Of a stretch of DNA of 64,000 nt, positions 42,081-51,319 are shown piece by piece. The notes beneath the pieces are model-generated. The model worked only from the letters and a program-made list of their open reading frames with translations, did no database searches and had not been told where the DNA came from. A program made the translations under genes and the position numbers. The DNA is from Mobiluncus porci (GTDB taxonomy: Bacteria; Actinomycetota; Actinomycetes; Actinomycetales; Actinomycetaceae). Every line of letters starts with the position of its first letter. The first letter of the stretch is position 1. The stretch covers positions 43,452 to 107,451 of the forward strand of contig NZ_VUMY01000009.1 of assembly GCF_009695935.1 (NCBI RefSeq). The letters are read 5' to 3'.

Positions 42081-43322
42081 TTAGTTCACAGTGGTTTCTT
42101 CGTCGCGTTCTATCTCCTGCAGCGGCATCACGCGGCAACGGATAGTAGGCTCCATCGCCCGGATTTCATCGACCGCTGACTCAGGTAGCTCCGAAGAAAT
42201 ATCGGCAATCACGTAGCCAACCTGGCCATTGGTGCCAAGAATCTGGCCTTCCACGTTGATATTTGCCTCAGCCATGAGCTGGTTAATATGGCCCATCACG
42301 CCGGGGATGTTCTTGTGAATCACACTCATCCGGTACCGAGTCGAGTCAGTCGGTTCTAGCGACAGGTTCGGCATATTTATGCTCATGACGGTTTCACCGT
42401 TTGCCATGTAGTTACAGATTTTTCCGGAAACGAACCAGCCGATGTCTTCCTGAGCTTCGAGGGTTGACCCGCCAATGTGGGGAGTCAAAATGGTGTTTTC
42501 TTTCCCGATCAAGGGGCTCTCGAAAGGATCGCCGTTCTTCAGGGGTTCTTCGGGGAAAACATCCACGGCGCAACCGCCGAGATGCCCCGAATCCAGAGCG
42601 TAAGCCAAAGCCTCCACGTCAACGACAAAACCACGGGAGAGGTTCAACAGTTTCGACCCGGGCTTCATCATCGCAATCTCTTTGGCGCCAAACATTTTCT
42701 CGTTAGAAGGACGCCCATCAACGTGCAGACTCACGAAATCGGCGCCTTCGAGCGCTTCTTCCATCGAATTGCACTGTTTCGCGTTCCCAATCGGGAGTTT
42801 TTTCGCCAAATCATAGAACTGAACCCGCATCCCCATGGCTTCGGCCAGAATGGAAAGCTGGGTTCCGGTCGAAGAATAACCAATGATGCCGAGCGTCTTG
42901 CCGCGCACCTCGTGGGAGCCTTTAGCGGATTTCTGCCAATCGGCTTGCTGTAGATGCGAGTTGCGAACCGGCAGTTGACGCGCCAGGGCGATAATCTCCG
43001 AAATCGCCAGTTCCGCTACCGAGCGGGTATTGGAATAGGGGGCATTGAACGCAGCCACCCCGTGTTGAGCTGCCGCCTGGACATCAATCTGGTTCGTGCC
43101 GATGGTGTAGGTGCCGGCACAAATCAGGTCGGGGCACTCTTCGAACACGCGCTTGGTGAGTTTCGTCTTGGAACGGATTCCCACCATTTCATAGCCCTGC
43201 AGGGCCTTGATCAAATCATCCTCTGCGAGAGAACCCTCTACGCGATCAACCTGGATATTTGCATCCGCAAACACCTTATCGGCAACAGCATGAGGGCCTT
43301 CGAGTAATAGTATCTTCTTCAT
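42081..43322 (-). CDS. serA: D-3-phosphoglycerate dehydrogenase
   Basis: A 413 aa enzyme for the first step of serine synthesis. It has the short E. coli-type architecture: a 2-hydroxyacid dehydrogenase core with the NAD motif LGIIGYSSTGTQLSILAEAMG, catalytic residues in NLSRGFVVDVEAL and LTPHIGGSTLEAQEDIG. A C-terminal ACT domain (VIHKNIPGVMGHINQLMAEANINVEGQILG, about 340-410) probably senses serine. The long ASB domain of mycobacterial SerA is absent. It begins seven bases after the HelR-like gene and is probably co-transcribed with it. Confidence 0.94.
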   Translation of the reverse strand: MKKILLLEGPHAVADKVFADANIQVDRVEGSLAEDDLIKALQGYEMVGIRSKTKLTKRVFEECPDLICAGTYTIGTNQIDVQAAAQHGVAAFNAPYSNTRSVAELAISEIIALARQLPVRNSHLQQADWQKSAKGSHEVRGKTLGIIGYSSTGTQLSILAEAMGMRVQFYDLAKKLPIGNAKQCNSMEEALEGADFVSLHVDGRPSNEKMFGAKEIAMMKPGSKLLNLSRGFVVDVEALAYALDSGHLGGCAVDVFPEEPLKNGDPFESPLIGKENTILTPHIGGSTLEAQEDIGWFVSGKICNYMANGETVMSINMPNLSLEPTDSTRYRMSVIHKNIPGVMGHINQLMAEANINVEGQILGTNGQVGYVIADISSELPESAVDEIRAMEPTIRCRVMPLQEIERDEETTVN

Positions 43323-43329
43323 AGCTCAA

Positions 43330-45615
43330 CTATACGTCAGCGTCGAGGCCTGGAAGAATCTCGGATTTCACTATGTGGAGTCGCCTGGTGGGGCGGGTCA
43401 TCGCCACGTAGAGGTCACCAAGGGACACGCGGGCGACCTGGGCGGGCTCGACCAAAATGACCACATCAAACTCGAGGCCTTTGGCGGCTTGGGGACTCAA
43501 ACAGGCCGACTGGTCATCAAGCGGATCCTTCCCTTCCAGCCCCAAACCGCGGGCAAACTCGGCGCCAAGATTCGTTATCACCGCCACCTTGCCTGCGCCA
43601 TCACCCACTTCCGCTTCTAAAAGCGCGAGCTCTTGGCGTAGAATTTCTTGAGTCTTGTCCACGAGCTTCTCGAGGCCAGCGCCGACTTCGAGAGTTGTTA
43701 CCTCTAAGCAATCTTCCAAATCGCGCGCCGAAGTAGAAGGCACCAGCATCCTATGTCCATAGGCCGACAGCACACTTTCGGCCAAAGTCATGATGCGTTC
43801 CGGCGTGCGATAGTTGATGGTGAGCGCCGCCAAAACCGGATTGGCCCGCGCCGCGGGACCGAGCAACTCCTCCCAACTTTCGGCCCCACCCGCATCCCGA
43901 GCCTGATTGAGGTCTCCCACCACCGTGAAAGATCGTGAGGGACAACGGCGCAACAACAGGTGCCAATCCATCGGGGTCAATTCTTGGGCCTCGTCTACCA
44001 CCACGTGACCATAAGCCCAGGTTCGATCCTTGCGAGCCCGCTCCGCTAGGGGAGACAAGTTGGTGACTCCGCGAGCAGCGGCGGCCAGCATTTTGGCGTT
44101 CACCAAACCGCCCCCGAGATCCATGGCTTCGATAGCCTCGCGGGCGCGCTCCACTTCCCGAGCGGAGCGAGCCCGCGAAGCCGCGGCGTCTTCCGTCAAT
44201 CCCGGCAGCGGGCCCAGTAACTCGGCGAGTTCATCTAAAATCGGGACATCCGAGTCAGTAAACGGTGAACCTTTCGGGCGAGCCAAGGCCTGGAGCTCGC
44301 TCTCGTGGAATTCCACCCCCGATTTCTTCACTATGCGCTCCAAATACTGTGGATAGGCATAGAGGCGTTCCAACAGTTCCGGAGCCGAAGCGGGGAGGAA
44401 CATCTGGTTGATGACGTGCCTAACTACCGGAGAAGTGCGGATTTCCTCGGTCATCCAGCCAAGATCTTCCGCTCGCGCATTTTCACCCCCGTAGAGGGTC
44501 GTAAGTTCCCGCACCAGGAATTTGGCGTAAGCCGCCCAGTGCTGGTTGTGCGTCGAACCGGCGTGGGAACCGGCCTCCATCGCCTCTTTGACCAAACTGA
44601 CGGGCAGGGTCAGGTGTACGTGGTCGAGGATTAGTTCCTGGGTCTCGGTGGGAGGACGTTTCAGATCTGCCACTGCGGCGGCCGCGACCTTAATCCAGCG
44701 GGTATCGCCTTTGAGAACCCGCAAACTCGGGCGTTCCGCGACGGTTTTCACCCCGGGGAAACTTTCCCCGATGGTTTCACTCACGACCCCGGTCTCGCCC
44801 AAAGCCGGCAGCACCCGCTCGATGTAGCGCAAGAAAGTCTTGCTCGGCCCGATAACGAGGACTCCCTGGGAATCCAGCAGGTCGCGGTGGGCATAGAGAA
44901 GGTAGGCTGCGCGGTGCAGTGCGACCGCGGTTTTGCCGGTTCCGGGTCCGCCTTGTACCACCAGGAAAGCGTTGAGATCCGTGCGGATGACGCGATCCTG
45001 TTCGGCCTGGATGGTGGAAACAATGTCGTGCATCCGCCCGCCGCGCGCCTTGGACAGCGCCGCCATCAAAGCACCCTCACCTTGCAAAGTGGTCTCATCA
45101 GCGGCGTCAACATTGAGGAGCTCGTCTTCGACCGAAACGACTTGGCGCAGTTCCGTTCCCAGGTGGCGCCGTTTCGCCACCCCCATCGGCTCTATCGCGG
45201 TGGCCTGGTAGAAAGGCCTGGAGGCTTTGGCGCGCCAATCAATGAGGAGCTGGTGGGACAGCGCATCGTCAAGCTCGGAAGCATTCGGGGATTTTTCGGG
45301 GTGAGCCTCCTCGTTTTCGCGCAACCCCACCCTTCCGATGTGGAATTTAGCGCCGTTTTCCATGTCGAGGCGTCCAAAGACGAGGTGATTCTCCACGCTT
45401 TCTAGCCGCGCGGCCTCGTCTCCGTAGTGGGCAGCGAGGGCGTCTCGGTCAGCTCTGGCGGAGGGATTGGCGGAAATCTGGGCAGCAATCTTGGCTTGTT
45501 GGTCGCGGTAGAGTTCGCGCCAAGCATCGAGAGCTTCATATGCTTTGTCAACAAAGCGCTGTTCCTTAGCTATCTCGCTTTGTCGCAGGTTATCGTCTTG
45601 TTGCGGTTCGCCCAT
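43330..45615 (-). CDS. HelD/HelR-like RNA polymerase recycling ATPase
   Basis: A 761 aa superfamily 1 (UvrD-like) ATPase. The N-terminal ~100 residues are a long charged coiled-coil arm (FVDKAYEALDAWRELYRDQQAKIAAQI ...). The ATPase follows with FLVVQGGPGTGKTAVALHRAAYLLY (about 215-240), DEAQELTPMDWHLLLRRCPSRSFTVVGDLNQ and the C-terminal KGLEFDVVILVEP and YVAMTRPTRRLHIV. This matches HelD/HelR, which pries stalled RNA polymerase off DNA and in some actinobacteria gives rifamycin tolerance. GGAGCGATC precedes the ATG. UvrD/Rep-type DNA helicase activity is less likely given the coiled-coil arm. Confidence 0.85.
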   Translation of the reverse strand: MGEPQQDDNLRQSEIAKEQRFVDKAYEALDAWRELYRDQQAKIAAQISANPSARADRDALAAHYGDEAARLESVENHLVFGRLDMENGAKFHIGRVGLRENEEAHPEKSPNASELDDALSHQLLIDWRAKASRPFYQATAIEPMGVAKRRHLGTELRQVVSVEDELLNVDAADETTLQGEGALMAALSKARGGRMHDIVSTIQAEQDRVIRTDLNAFLVVQGGPGTGKTAVALHRAAYLLYAHRDLLDSQGVLVIGPSKTFLRYIERVLPALGETGVVSETIGESFPGVKTVAERPSLRVLKGDTRWIKVAAAAVADLKRPPTETQELILDHVHLTLPVSLVKEAMEAGSHAGSTHNQHWAAYAKFLVRELTTLYGGENARAEDLGWMTEEIRTSPVVRHVINQMFLPASAPELLERLYAYPQYLERIVKKSGVEFHESELQALARPKGSPFTDSDVPILDELAELLGPLPGLTEDAAASRARSAREVERAREAIEAMDLGGGLVNAKMLAAAARGVTNLSPLAERARKDRTWAYGHVVVDEAQELTPMDWHLLLRRCPSRSFTVVGDLNQARDAGGAESWEELLGPAARANPVLAALTINYRTPERIMTLAESVLSAYGHRMLVPSTSARDLEDCLEVTTLEVGAGLEKLVDKTQEILRQELALLEAEVGDGAGKVAVITNLGAEFARGLGLEGKDPLDDQSACLSPQAAKGLEFDVVILVEPAQVARVSLGDLYVAMTRPTRRLHIVKSEILPGLDADV

Positions 45616-45720
45616 GATCGCTCCCTAAGTAAAATCGGGTATTCAATTATTACCCAAAACCCTTGCCCAAGCGAAAATGCGTCCCAAAGCGGTAACCTAT
45701 TAAGAAAGGCAAGGAGAAAA

Positions 45721-46758
45721 ATGAACCAGACAGATTCTTTAATTCTTCCCGGTGCAAATCTGGACGTACACGCGGAGGTGATGCTGCACCACCTGCACGG
45801 CGCCATGGATGCCGGTCATTCCGGTCGCGGTCTCATCGAGCACCTGGTGGAAACCTTGCCGGTCAAAAACATTGCTATCTTCAACTCGGACCTGCTGATT
45901 GATTTTCGTTCCCATCGTCCGTGGCTGCACTTTGAGAAGTGGCATTTTTCGGATCTCGAAATGCCAGAAATTCGCCTCGACCTTTTGTCTGATGACAATG
46001 ACACCAACTTCTTGGTTCTCCACGGGCCGGAACCCGATGCGAAATGGAACTCCTTTGTGGGAGCGATTATGGAGATCATCAAGAAGCTGGGCGTGAAAAA
46101 AACCGTGGGGATAACCGGTATGCCCGCCGGTGTCCCGCACACCCGCCCGACTCCGGTTCATATGCACGGATCTCGTCCCGATTCCCTCCCGATGCAACCG
46201 AAGATGCAGGGAGAAATGATGATCCCCGCGGGGATGGATCAGCTTCTGGAATACGCCTTGGGGGAAGCGGGGATTGAGACTTCGGGGATTATTGCGGCGG
46301 TGCCGTACTACTTGGCGGAAGGCGATTATCCACCGGCGGCCGCGGCTTTGATGCAGGCCATTGTGGCCCAGACCGGATTGGCGCTTCCGGTAGGGGACGT
46401 AGAGGCGGCGGCGACGGTCACCTTGGGACAGATTAACCAAATGGTGGAGCAGGCTCCCGAGGCGCAAACCATTGTGGAGCTGCTGGAACGAAACTTTGAC
46501 GAGGCGAAACCGAACGCGATTATCGAAACCGAGCCGGAACCCCTACCGACGGCAGATGAGCTCGGGGCGAGGCTGGAGGAATTCTTGGAGCGGACCGACC
46601 GGCTCACCAAGGGATTCCAGTTGAAGAATCTCGACCGTGATTTTGGCAAGAACGCCAATTCCGGCTTGTCTTCGCTGCGTGATACCCCCTACGAGAGACG
46701 CAATATCGATAAATTGCGTCCCCGTCGCGGTCGTCACCGCCGTGACGTGGAGGATTGA
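45721..46758 (+). CDS. PAC2-family protein
   Basis: A 345 aa protein of the PAC2 (proteasome assembly chaperone 2-like) superfamily, widespread in actinobacteria and of unproven function. Motifs include HLVETLPVKNIAIFNSDLLIDFRSHRPWLHFEKW, LVLHGPEPDAKWNSFVGAIMEI and GITGMPAGVPHTRPTPVHMHGSR. A charged C-terminal tail (RPRRGRHRRDVED) follows. The start at 45721 has AAGGAG upstream. It is divergent from the HelR-like gene. No proteasome genes are visible in this window, so a link to protein degradation is not supported here. Confidence 0.85.
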   Translation: MNQTDSLILPGANLDVHAEVMLHHLHGAMDAGHSGRGLIEHLVETLPVKNIAIFNSDLLIDFRSHRPWLHFEKWHFSDLEMPEIRLDLLSDDNDTNFLVLHGPEPDAKWNSFVGAIMEIIKKLGVKKTVGITGMPAGVPHTRPTPVHMHGSRPDSLPMQPKMQGEMMIPAGMDQLLEYALGEAGIETSGIIAAVPYYLAEGDYPPAAAALMQAIVAQTGLALPVGDVEAAATVTLGQINQMVEQAPEAQTIVELLERNFDEAKPNAIIETEPEPLPTADELGARLEEFLERTDRLTKGFQLKNLDRDFGKNANSGLSSLRDTPYERRNIDKLRPRRGRHRRDVED

Positions 46759-46800
46759 GAGCGTAGCCGGTGGGGGTGAACTAACCGGCGCAGTCTCGTC

Positions 46801-48096
46801 CTATTCCCACTTCCCGAGCGGCTCGTAGTCCGGATTCGGATGCACATAAACGGGGAAGAGGGTTTCTGGATGGATAAATCCCAAATAGGCTACGGCTGCT
46901 CCCGCTCCGAGAGCCACGAGGAACCACAGGAAAGCCACACCGGCGAGTCTCCCGCGCTGGCTTGCTCCCGTGTTGAAACCGACCAGATTAACCCTCCCCG
47001 GGTTGAGCGGATAGTACCAAGCCTGGGGTCCCTCCGCGGCGAGTTCATCAAGACCCAGAGAAGGCGAACCCAGCTCGGCCTGACTGGCAGCCTCAATGCG
47101 AGCCTTCGCCGTGGATTTCTCAAAAGCCTCGCGTTGGGCCAAGAGCTCAGCTTCCCGTTTGGCGCGCGCTTTTTCGGCAGCCGCCCGCGCTTTCGGGGGT
47201 CGCGGGTCGCTGCGAGGATCACTCGAAGGCAGAGCCGTAATCTTGATAGTGGCGGGTCCCTGGGGAGTTTGTAGCATTGACACGGCAGTTTGCGGCGGGG
47301 TTTCGGGTCGTTCGACTTGCACCCGGAAGTGTCCCGCAGCTTCTTCCTCGAGCTGGTTGTTGATGAGCTTTTGCAACAAGAGCAAGGTGCGACGCCTGGT
47401 CGAGGGAACGCGGATGGTGCTGTACTGGGTCGGCATCCCCAGCGGCGCCCACAGGAGAGATACCTCGAAGCCACCTTGATGACCTACCGCCTGGCGAACT
47501 CCGGTGATTCGTGCCGGAACTGTGACGGGCTGTGAAGAAAGCCTCACCCAGACCACTAGGGCGCGGATGAAATGAATGAATCCCAGACCCATGAGATAGG
47601 TAAAACCGCCTATGATGAGGGGGAACATCACCACGAACCAGGGGTCTGCTGTCGAGATGAGCTCCAGGTGTAAAAGCGAGGCCCCGGTAGCCACAAACTG
47701 CGCGACCAAAACTAGGACGGCGTTGATAACGCGATTCGTGTTCCATGATTCCTGCTTCGTGAAGACGAGATCTCGCGGATCGAGGCTCGAAACCCAGGCT
47801 CCGAGAGGCCGGCGGAATCGCAGGGCGTCGCGGGCGCGCCCCGGGTTGAGATCCTTGGGGTTCAAAGTGAGTTCGTGGAATTCGCCGAGGTGGGAGTTTT
47901 CCCAAGCGGGGATCAGCACCGTGACTTCGTAGGGGTGAGTGCGCCGGACGTCATCGGGGCTAAGAGCTTCCACGTCTTTGACATAAACGTGGGTGTGGAA
48001 TCTGGTGGAGAGGCGACGGGGGCGAGCGCTCACCACGAGGGCGATTGCCAACACGAGGGCAATTACCCACCACATTGCCACCAAAAACAACTGCAT
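46801..48096 (-). CDS. membrane protein of unknown function
   Basis: A 431 aa protein with an N-terminal membrane helix (LFLVAMWWVIALVLAIALVVSA, residues 2-23), two more near 125-185 and one near the C-terminus (GVAFLWFLVALGAGAAVAYLGF). Between them are a soluble segment with a beta-rich look (about 200-260) and a basic Ala/Arg/Glu-rich coil (about 300-350). I do not recognise the family. It is convergent with the PAC2 gene and divergent from the DUF3040 gene. Confidence 0.68.
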   Translation of the reverse strand: MQLFLVAMWWVIALVLAIALVVSARPRRLSTRFHTHVYVKDVEALSPDDVRRTHPYEVTVLIPAWENSHLGEFHELTLNPKDLNPGRARDALRFRRPLGAWVSSLDPRDLVFTKQESWNTNRVINAVLVLVAQFVATGASLLHLELISTADPWFVVMFPLIIGGFTYLMGLGFIHFIRALVVWVRLSSQPVTVPARITGVRQAVGHQGGFEVSLLWAPLGMPTQYSTIRVPSTRRRTLLLLQKLINNQLEEEAAGHFRVQVERPETPPQTAVSMLQTPQGPATIKITALPSSDPRSDPRPPKARAAAEKARAKREAELLAQREAFEKSTAKARIEAASQAELGSPSLGLDELAAEGPQAWYYPLNPGRVNLVGFNTGASQRGRLAGVAFLWFLVALGAGAAVAYLGFIHPETLFPVYVHPNPDYEPLGKWE

Positions 48097-48313
48097 ACCT
48101 TCATTAAACCAGTTCCAGATAAGGATTTGAGGGGTTTGGAACTAAGGCTAGCCTGATTCGAGACTTTGTCTTATCTTTCCCTTCGCGGCCGGTTTCCTGC
48201 AGGAGGACGCGGCGTCCCGAGGCGGCCGGTGTGGCATTGGAAGAGGTAAATAGATAGAATATTGCCACAGACTTGATTCGTTGGGGTGAATATCTGCGCC
48301 GAAAGGAGGAGCC

Positions 48314-48721
48314 ATGCCGCTCTCTGATTATGAAAAACAGGTCTTGGCGCAGATGGAAGCGCAACTATCCGACCAGGATCCAAAGTTGGTGGATCAAATG
48401 CGTGAAAGCGCCAAGATTACCGGTTTGGGTTCGCGCCCGCGGCGGGTTGCTTTCGGCGTGGTGCTCATGCTTATCGGCATCGTAGTGTTGGTTGCGGGGT
48501 TGATTGCGACGCCATATCTCCAAAATTTCCAATTCGTCGGAACCCTCGTCGGAGTGATTGGCTTCGTCATCGTCGTTCTCGGCGTCCTCCAGATTTTCGG
48601 TATCGGGACAAAGCCCAAGGCTGCTCCAGAGTCTCGGCGTCCCGCCGCGGCGCGTAGTGGCGGGAGCTTCATGGATCGCCAACAAGAAAAATGGGAACGC
48701 CGTCAGCGTCCCGAACTCTAA
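48314..48721 (+). CDS. DUF3040 membrane protein
   Basis: A 135 aa protein with the DUF3040 start MPLSDYEKQVLAQMEAQLSDQDPKL, a short basic linker and two membrane helices (about 46-66 and 73-94). A basic tail of ~35 residues ends it. DUF3040 genes stand just upstream of mraZ in many actinobacteria, so it may be a division- or envelope-related protein; no function is established. AAAGGAGG precedes the ATG. A strong terminator follows, separating it from the dcw cluster. Confidence 0.88.
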   Translation: MPLSDYEKQVLAQMEAQLSDQDPKLVDQMRESAKITGLGSRPRRVAFGVVLMLIGIVVLVAGLIATPYLQNFQFVGTLVGVIGFVIVVLGVLQIFGIGTKPKAAPESRRPAAARSGGSFMDRQQEKWERRQRPEL

Positions 48722-48738
48722 TACAGGTTTCTCGCGCT

Positions 48739-48775
48739 AAGGGTTTTTGCTTCCAGCAAAAACCCTTTCTTTCAT
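48739..48775 (+). terminator. intrinsic terminator after the DUF3040 gene
   Basis: AAGGGTTTTTGCT and AGCAAAAACCCTT form a perfect 13 bp stem around a TCC loop. TCTTTCATTT follows directly. It should end the DUF3040 transcript before the mraZ promoter region. Confidence 0.8.
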
Positions 48776-48924
48776 TTCACTCGAGTTCAGCTGCTTCAGC
48801 TGCGGGCATTCCTCTCGGGCGCCCGCAAAACGCAGAAACGAATTTTTCCCTCCACTATTAAATCCTTATAGTTTCAAGGATAATTTTGTTAAATTATGTT
48901 TATTAATCGAAAAATGGTTAATTT

Positions 48925-48964
48925 GTGGATGAAAGTGGAGTAAAGTGGAGGAAGGTGACGAGAA
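48925..48964 (+). promoter_or_regulatory. MraZ operator (10 bp direct repeats)
   Basis: GTGGATGAAA, GTGGAGTAAA, GTGGAGGAAG and the weaker GTGACGAGAA follow one another at exactly 10 bp spacing from 48925. This is the pattern of MraZ binding sites, short GTGG-type repeats one helical turn apart in front of mraZ. An AT-rich stretch (TTGTTAAATTATGTTTATTAAT) just upstream probably holds the promoter. Confidence 0.75.
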
Positions 48965-49014
48965 TCCGGATTCTGCGCGGAGTCCGGTGGCGGAAAACTG
49001 GGGAAGGAGGGGAC

Positions 49015-49446
49015 ATGTTCCTGGGAACTTACGAGCCAAAACTCGACGAGAAGGGGCGCCTGATTCTTCCGGCGCGCTTCCGCGACCAGCTCGCGTCCGG
49101 CATTGTCCTCACTCCCGGCCAGGAACGCTGTATCTATGCCTTCCCGACCTCCGAGTTTGAAAACATCTACGAAGAAATGCGTCAGGCCCCCCTGACCCAC
49201 AAGCAAGCCCGCAGTTTCTCCCGCGTCATGCTCTCCGGAGCCTCTGACCAAATCCCCGACAAACAGGGCCGCATCAATATCCCCGCCAATCTCCGTCAAT
49301 ATGCCGGCCTCGGTAAAGACCTCACAGTGATTGGGGCCGGAGCGCGCATGGAAATTTGGGATGCCAAGACCTGGAATAACTACCTAGCCGAAAGCGAAGA
49401 CGCTTTTGCTGAAGTTGCGGAGGAAATCGTGCCCGGACTGCTATAG
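49015..49446 (+). CDS. mraZ: transcriptional regulator MraZ
   Basis: A 143 aa AbrB-fold regulator of the division and cell wall cluster. Two MraZ repeats are visible, each with the DxKGR signature: [17 protein letters not shown] (about 10-26) and [19 protein letters not shown] (about 79-97). The start at 49015 (MFLGTYEP) has GGAGGGG upstream; a longer frame exists but adds no family sequence. It should bind the 10 bp repeats before its own gene and regulate the whole cluster. Confidence 0.96.
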   Translation: MFLGTYEPKLDEKGRLILPARFRDQLASGIVLTPGQERCIYAFPTSEFENIYEEMRQAPLTHKQARSFSRVMLSGASDQIPDKQGRINIPANLRQYAGLGKDLTVIGAGARMEIWDAKTWNNYLAESEDAFAEVAEEIVPGLL

Positions 49447-49646
49447 AACCCGAAGTCGCGCCCGTGAGGTGTCCCCCCGAATTCTGAATGTGCTTCCCCG
49501 CAGGCAGACCTCGGTGGGAAACCTGACGGTCTCTACTCGAGGCCATGACTGACTTCAGTAAAACCCGCCTGCTGGGGTGGCCACAACCGAATAACAACCG
49601 AATAACTAAATTTCCTCAAATCGCAACAAAAGGAGACCCCCACCCC

Positions 49647-50750
49647 ATGAGTGTCATTCACGATGTCACGCAAATCCACCAGCCGGTGCTGGCGGATCGC
49701 TGCGTGGAACTCCTGGAACCCGCGCTTGTCCCTGTAGAGCGTCCGGTTCTAGTGGATGCCACTTTGGGGATGGGGGGACACTCCGAACTATTGCTTCAGC
49801 GCTTCCCAAACTTGAAAATTATCGGCATTGACCGCGATAAGGATGCTCGCACGGTGGCTGCTAAACGCCTCGAGCCGTTCAAAGATCGACTTGAAATCGT
49901 GGGGGCAACCTATGGAGAACTCGAAGAAATCCTGGCCGCTCGCGGGCTGACAAAGATCGACGGAATTCTCGCTGACCTCGGAGTATCGTCTTTACAATTG
50001 GACGACCCGGAACGCGGCTTCGCTTATTCTTCTCCCGAAGCGCCGCTCGATATGCGCATGGACCAAGCCCACGGTTTCACTGTCGCAGATTTCTTGGCCC
50101 TGGCGAGTCCGGAAGAAATCGCCGCGGTGTTGCGAACCTACGGCGAGGAAAAATTTGCTTGGCAGATTGCGAAGAATATCGTCAAAACCCGCGCCACTGC
50201 GCCGTTGGTGACTACCGGAGAACTTGCCGACCTCATCAAGGCCACCATCCCTGCTCCCGCGAGACGCCACGGCGGCAACCCGTCTAAACGCACTTTCCAA
50301 GCCTTGCGGGTGGCGATAAATGACGAGCTGCACGATCTGGAGAACTTCCTTGCCGCAGCTCTCCGCGCGCTCAAGGTGGGCGGCCGTCTCGTGATAGAAA
50401 GCTACCAATCGTTGGAAGACCGCCTGGTGAAAGCGGCTTTTTCGCCCGGAATACAACCCGAGGTCCCCAAAGGGCTTCCAGTCGTTCCTCCTTGGGCTGA
50501 GTCCTGGTTGGGGGATCTCACTCGGGGAGCCGAGCTGGCTGATGACGGCGAAATCGCTCGTAACCCGCGTTCCCAGTCGGTTCGGTTGCGCGCTGTCGAA
50601 AAACTCCGCGAACCGGAGAAGACTCCACAAACCGAAGACCGCGCTCACCGAATCAGCCAAGAATTCCCAACTTTGGCTCGCCTGCGCGAAGAAACCCACT
50701 TTGACCCGAAAACCCTTGTTGAACCCGAGAAAACCAGGAGGAACCCGTGA
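49647..50750 (+). CDS. rsmH: 16S rRNA (cytosine1402-N4)-methyltransferase
   Basis: A 367 aa SAM-dependent enzyme that methylates C1402 of 16S rRNA. Motifs: HQPVLADRCVELL, DATLGMGGHSELLL (SAM), ADLGVSSLQLDDPERGF, the insertion domain with APARRHGGNPSKRTFQALRVAINDEL, and VIESYQSLEDRLVK, where the usual SFHSLEDR reads SYQSLEDR. AAAAGGAGA lies 11 bases before the ATG at 49647. The 200-base gap after mraZ holds no gene; it includes a short direct repeat CGAATAAC. The stop overlaps ftsL by GTGA. Confidence 0.95.
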   Translation: MSVIHDVTQIHQPVLADRCVELLEPALVPVERPVLVDATLGMGGHSELLLQRFPNLKIIGIDRDKDARTVAAKRLEPFKDRLEIVGATYGELEEILAARGLTKIDGILADLGVSSLQLDDPERGFAYSSPEAPLDMRMDQAHGFTVADFLALASPEEIAAVLRTYGEEKFAWQIAKNIVKTRATAPLVTTGELADLIKATIPAPARRHGGNPSKRTFQALRVAINDELHDLENFLAAALRALKVGGRLVIESYQSLEDRLVKAAFSPGIQPEVPKGLPVVPPWAESWLGDLTRGAELADDGEIARNPRSQSVRLRAVEKLREPEKTPQTEDRAHRISQEFPTLARLREETHFDPKTLVEPEKTRRNP

Positions 50751-51160
50751 GCGTCCAACCCAGCCTCGCTTTACGAAAACCCCAGACTACCTGGCGTCCC
50801 CAGACCACAGGCGCCAGTTCTCCCCGACCTCGGCTCCAAGTGGTGCCGGCAGTCGCGAAACGCCGCCACTTTGCTTGGCCCATGTGGATGGCTATCGCAA
50901 CTATGCTGGTGGCGGCGTTGGTTATTCCGGTAGTCATCAACACGCAGATGGCGGTTACTTCTTACGAAATGTATGCCGACCAGCAGGAGTTATCCCAGCT
51001 TCAGGATTATCACGCCGACCTGGTCACTCGCGCCCGCGAGGCGCAATCCCCCCAGAAACTCGCCGAAAAGGCGAAAGAACTCGGGCTGGTTCCGGCCGGA
51101 AATCCGGGGTATATCAGTATCGAAGCGGGAACCATAACCGCTGGCGAGCCGGCGAAATAA
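50747..51160 (+). CDS. ftsL: FtsL-like division protein
   Basis: A 137 aa bitopic membrane protein. A basic N-terminus (~45 residues) leads into one membrane helix (PMWMAIATMLVAALVIPVVI). An external coiled coil follows (YADQQELSQLQDYHADLVTRAREAQSPQKLAEKAKELGLV), ending in the LGLVPAGNP motif of FtsL/DivIC proteins. It would bridge FtsQ and the FtsW-FtsI synthase at the septum. The start is GTG overlapping the rsmH stop. Sequence identity is low, as always for FtsL; position supports the name. Confidence 0.85.
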   Translation: MSVQPSLALRKPQTTWRPQTTGASSPRPRLQVVPAVAKRRHFAWPMWMAIATMLVAALVIPVVINTQMAVTSYEMYADQQELSQLQDYHADLVTRAREAQSPQKLAEKAKELGLVPAGNPGYISIEAGTITAGEPAK

Positions 51161-51184
51161 TCTGTAGCTAGTTGACCTTGGCTC

Positions 51185-51252
51185 TGTAACTCGTGCAAAT
51201 TCGACCATTGCTGCCAACTATGGCAGAGAGCCCCAAAATTTCACGAGTTACA
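51185..51252. repeat. inverted repeat upstream of ftsI
   Basis: TGTAACTCGTG (51185-51195) and CACGAGTTACA (51242-51252) are exact complements. They enclose a smaller CTGCC/GGCAG hairpin. The structure sits in the 160-base gap between ftsL and ftsI, the only sizeable gap between ftsL and ftsQ, and could tune ftsI expression or mark an internal promoter. Confidence 0.55.
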
Positions 51253-51319
51253 GGGGAGAGGGGGAGGTATCGCGGCGTGGGGTCGCGGATTTTCGGGTCA
51301 GTAAAGGCAAACTGGAATC

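Noticed and set aside
45616..45720. Rifamycin-associated element upstream of the HelR-like gene
   Set aside because: Only a GGGTA/TACCC inverted pair is present; it does not resemble the Streptomyces-type element as I remember it.
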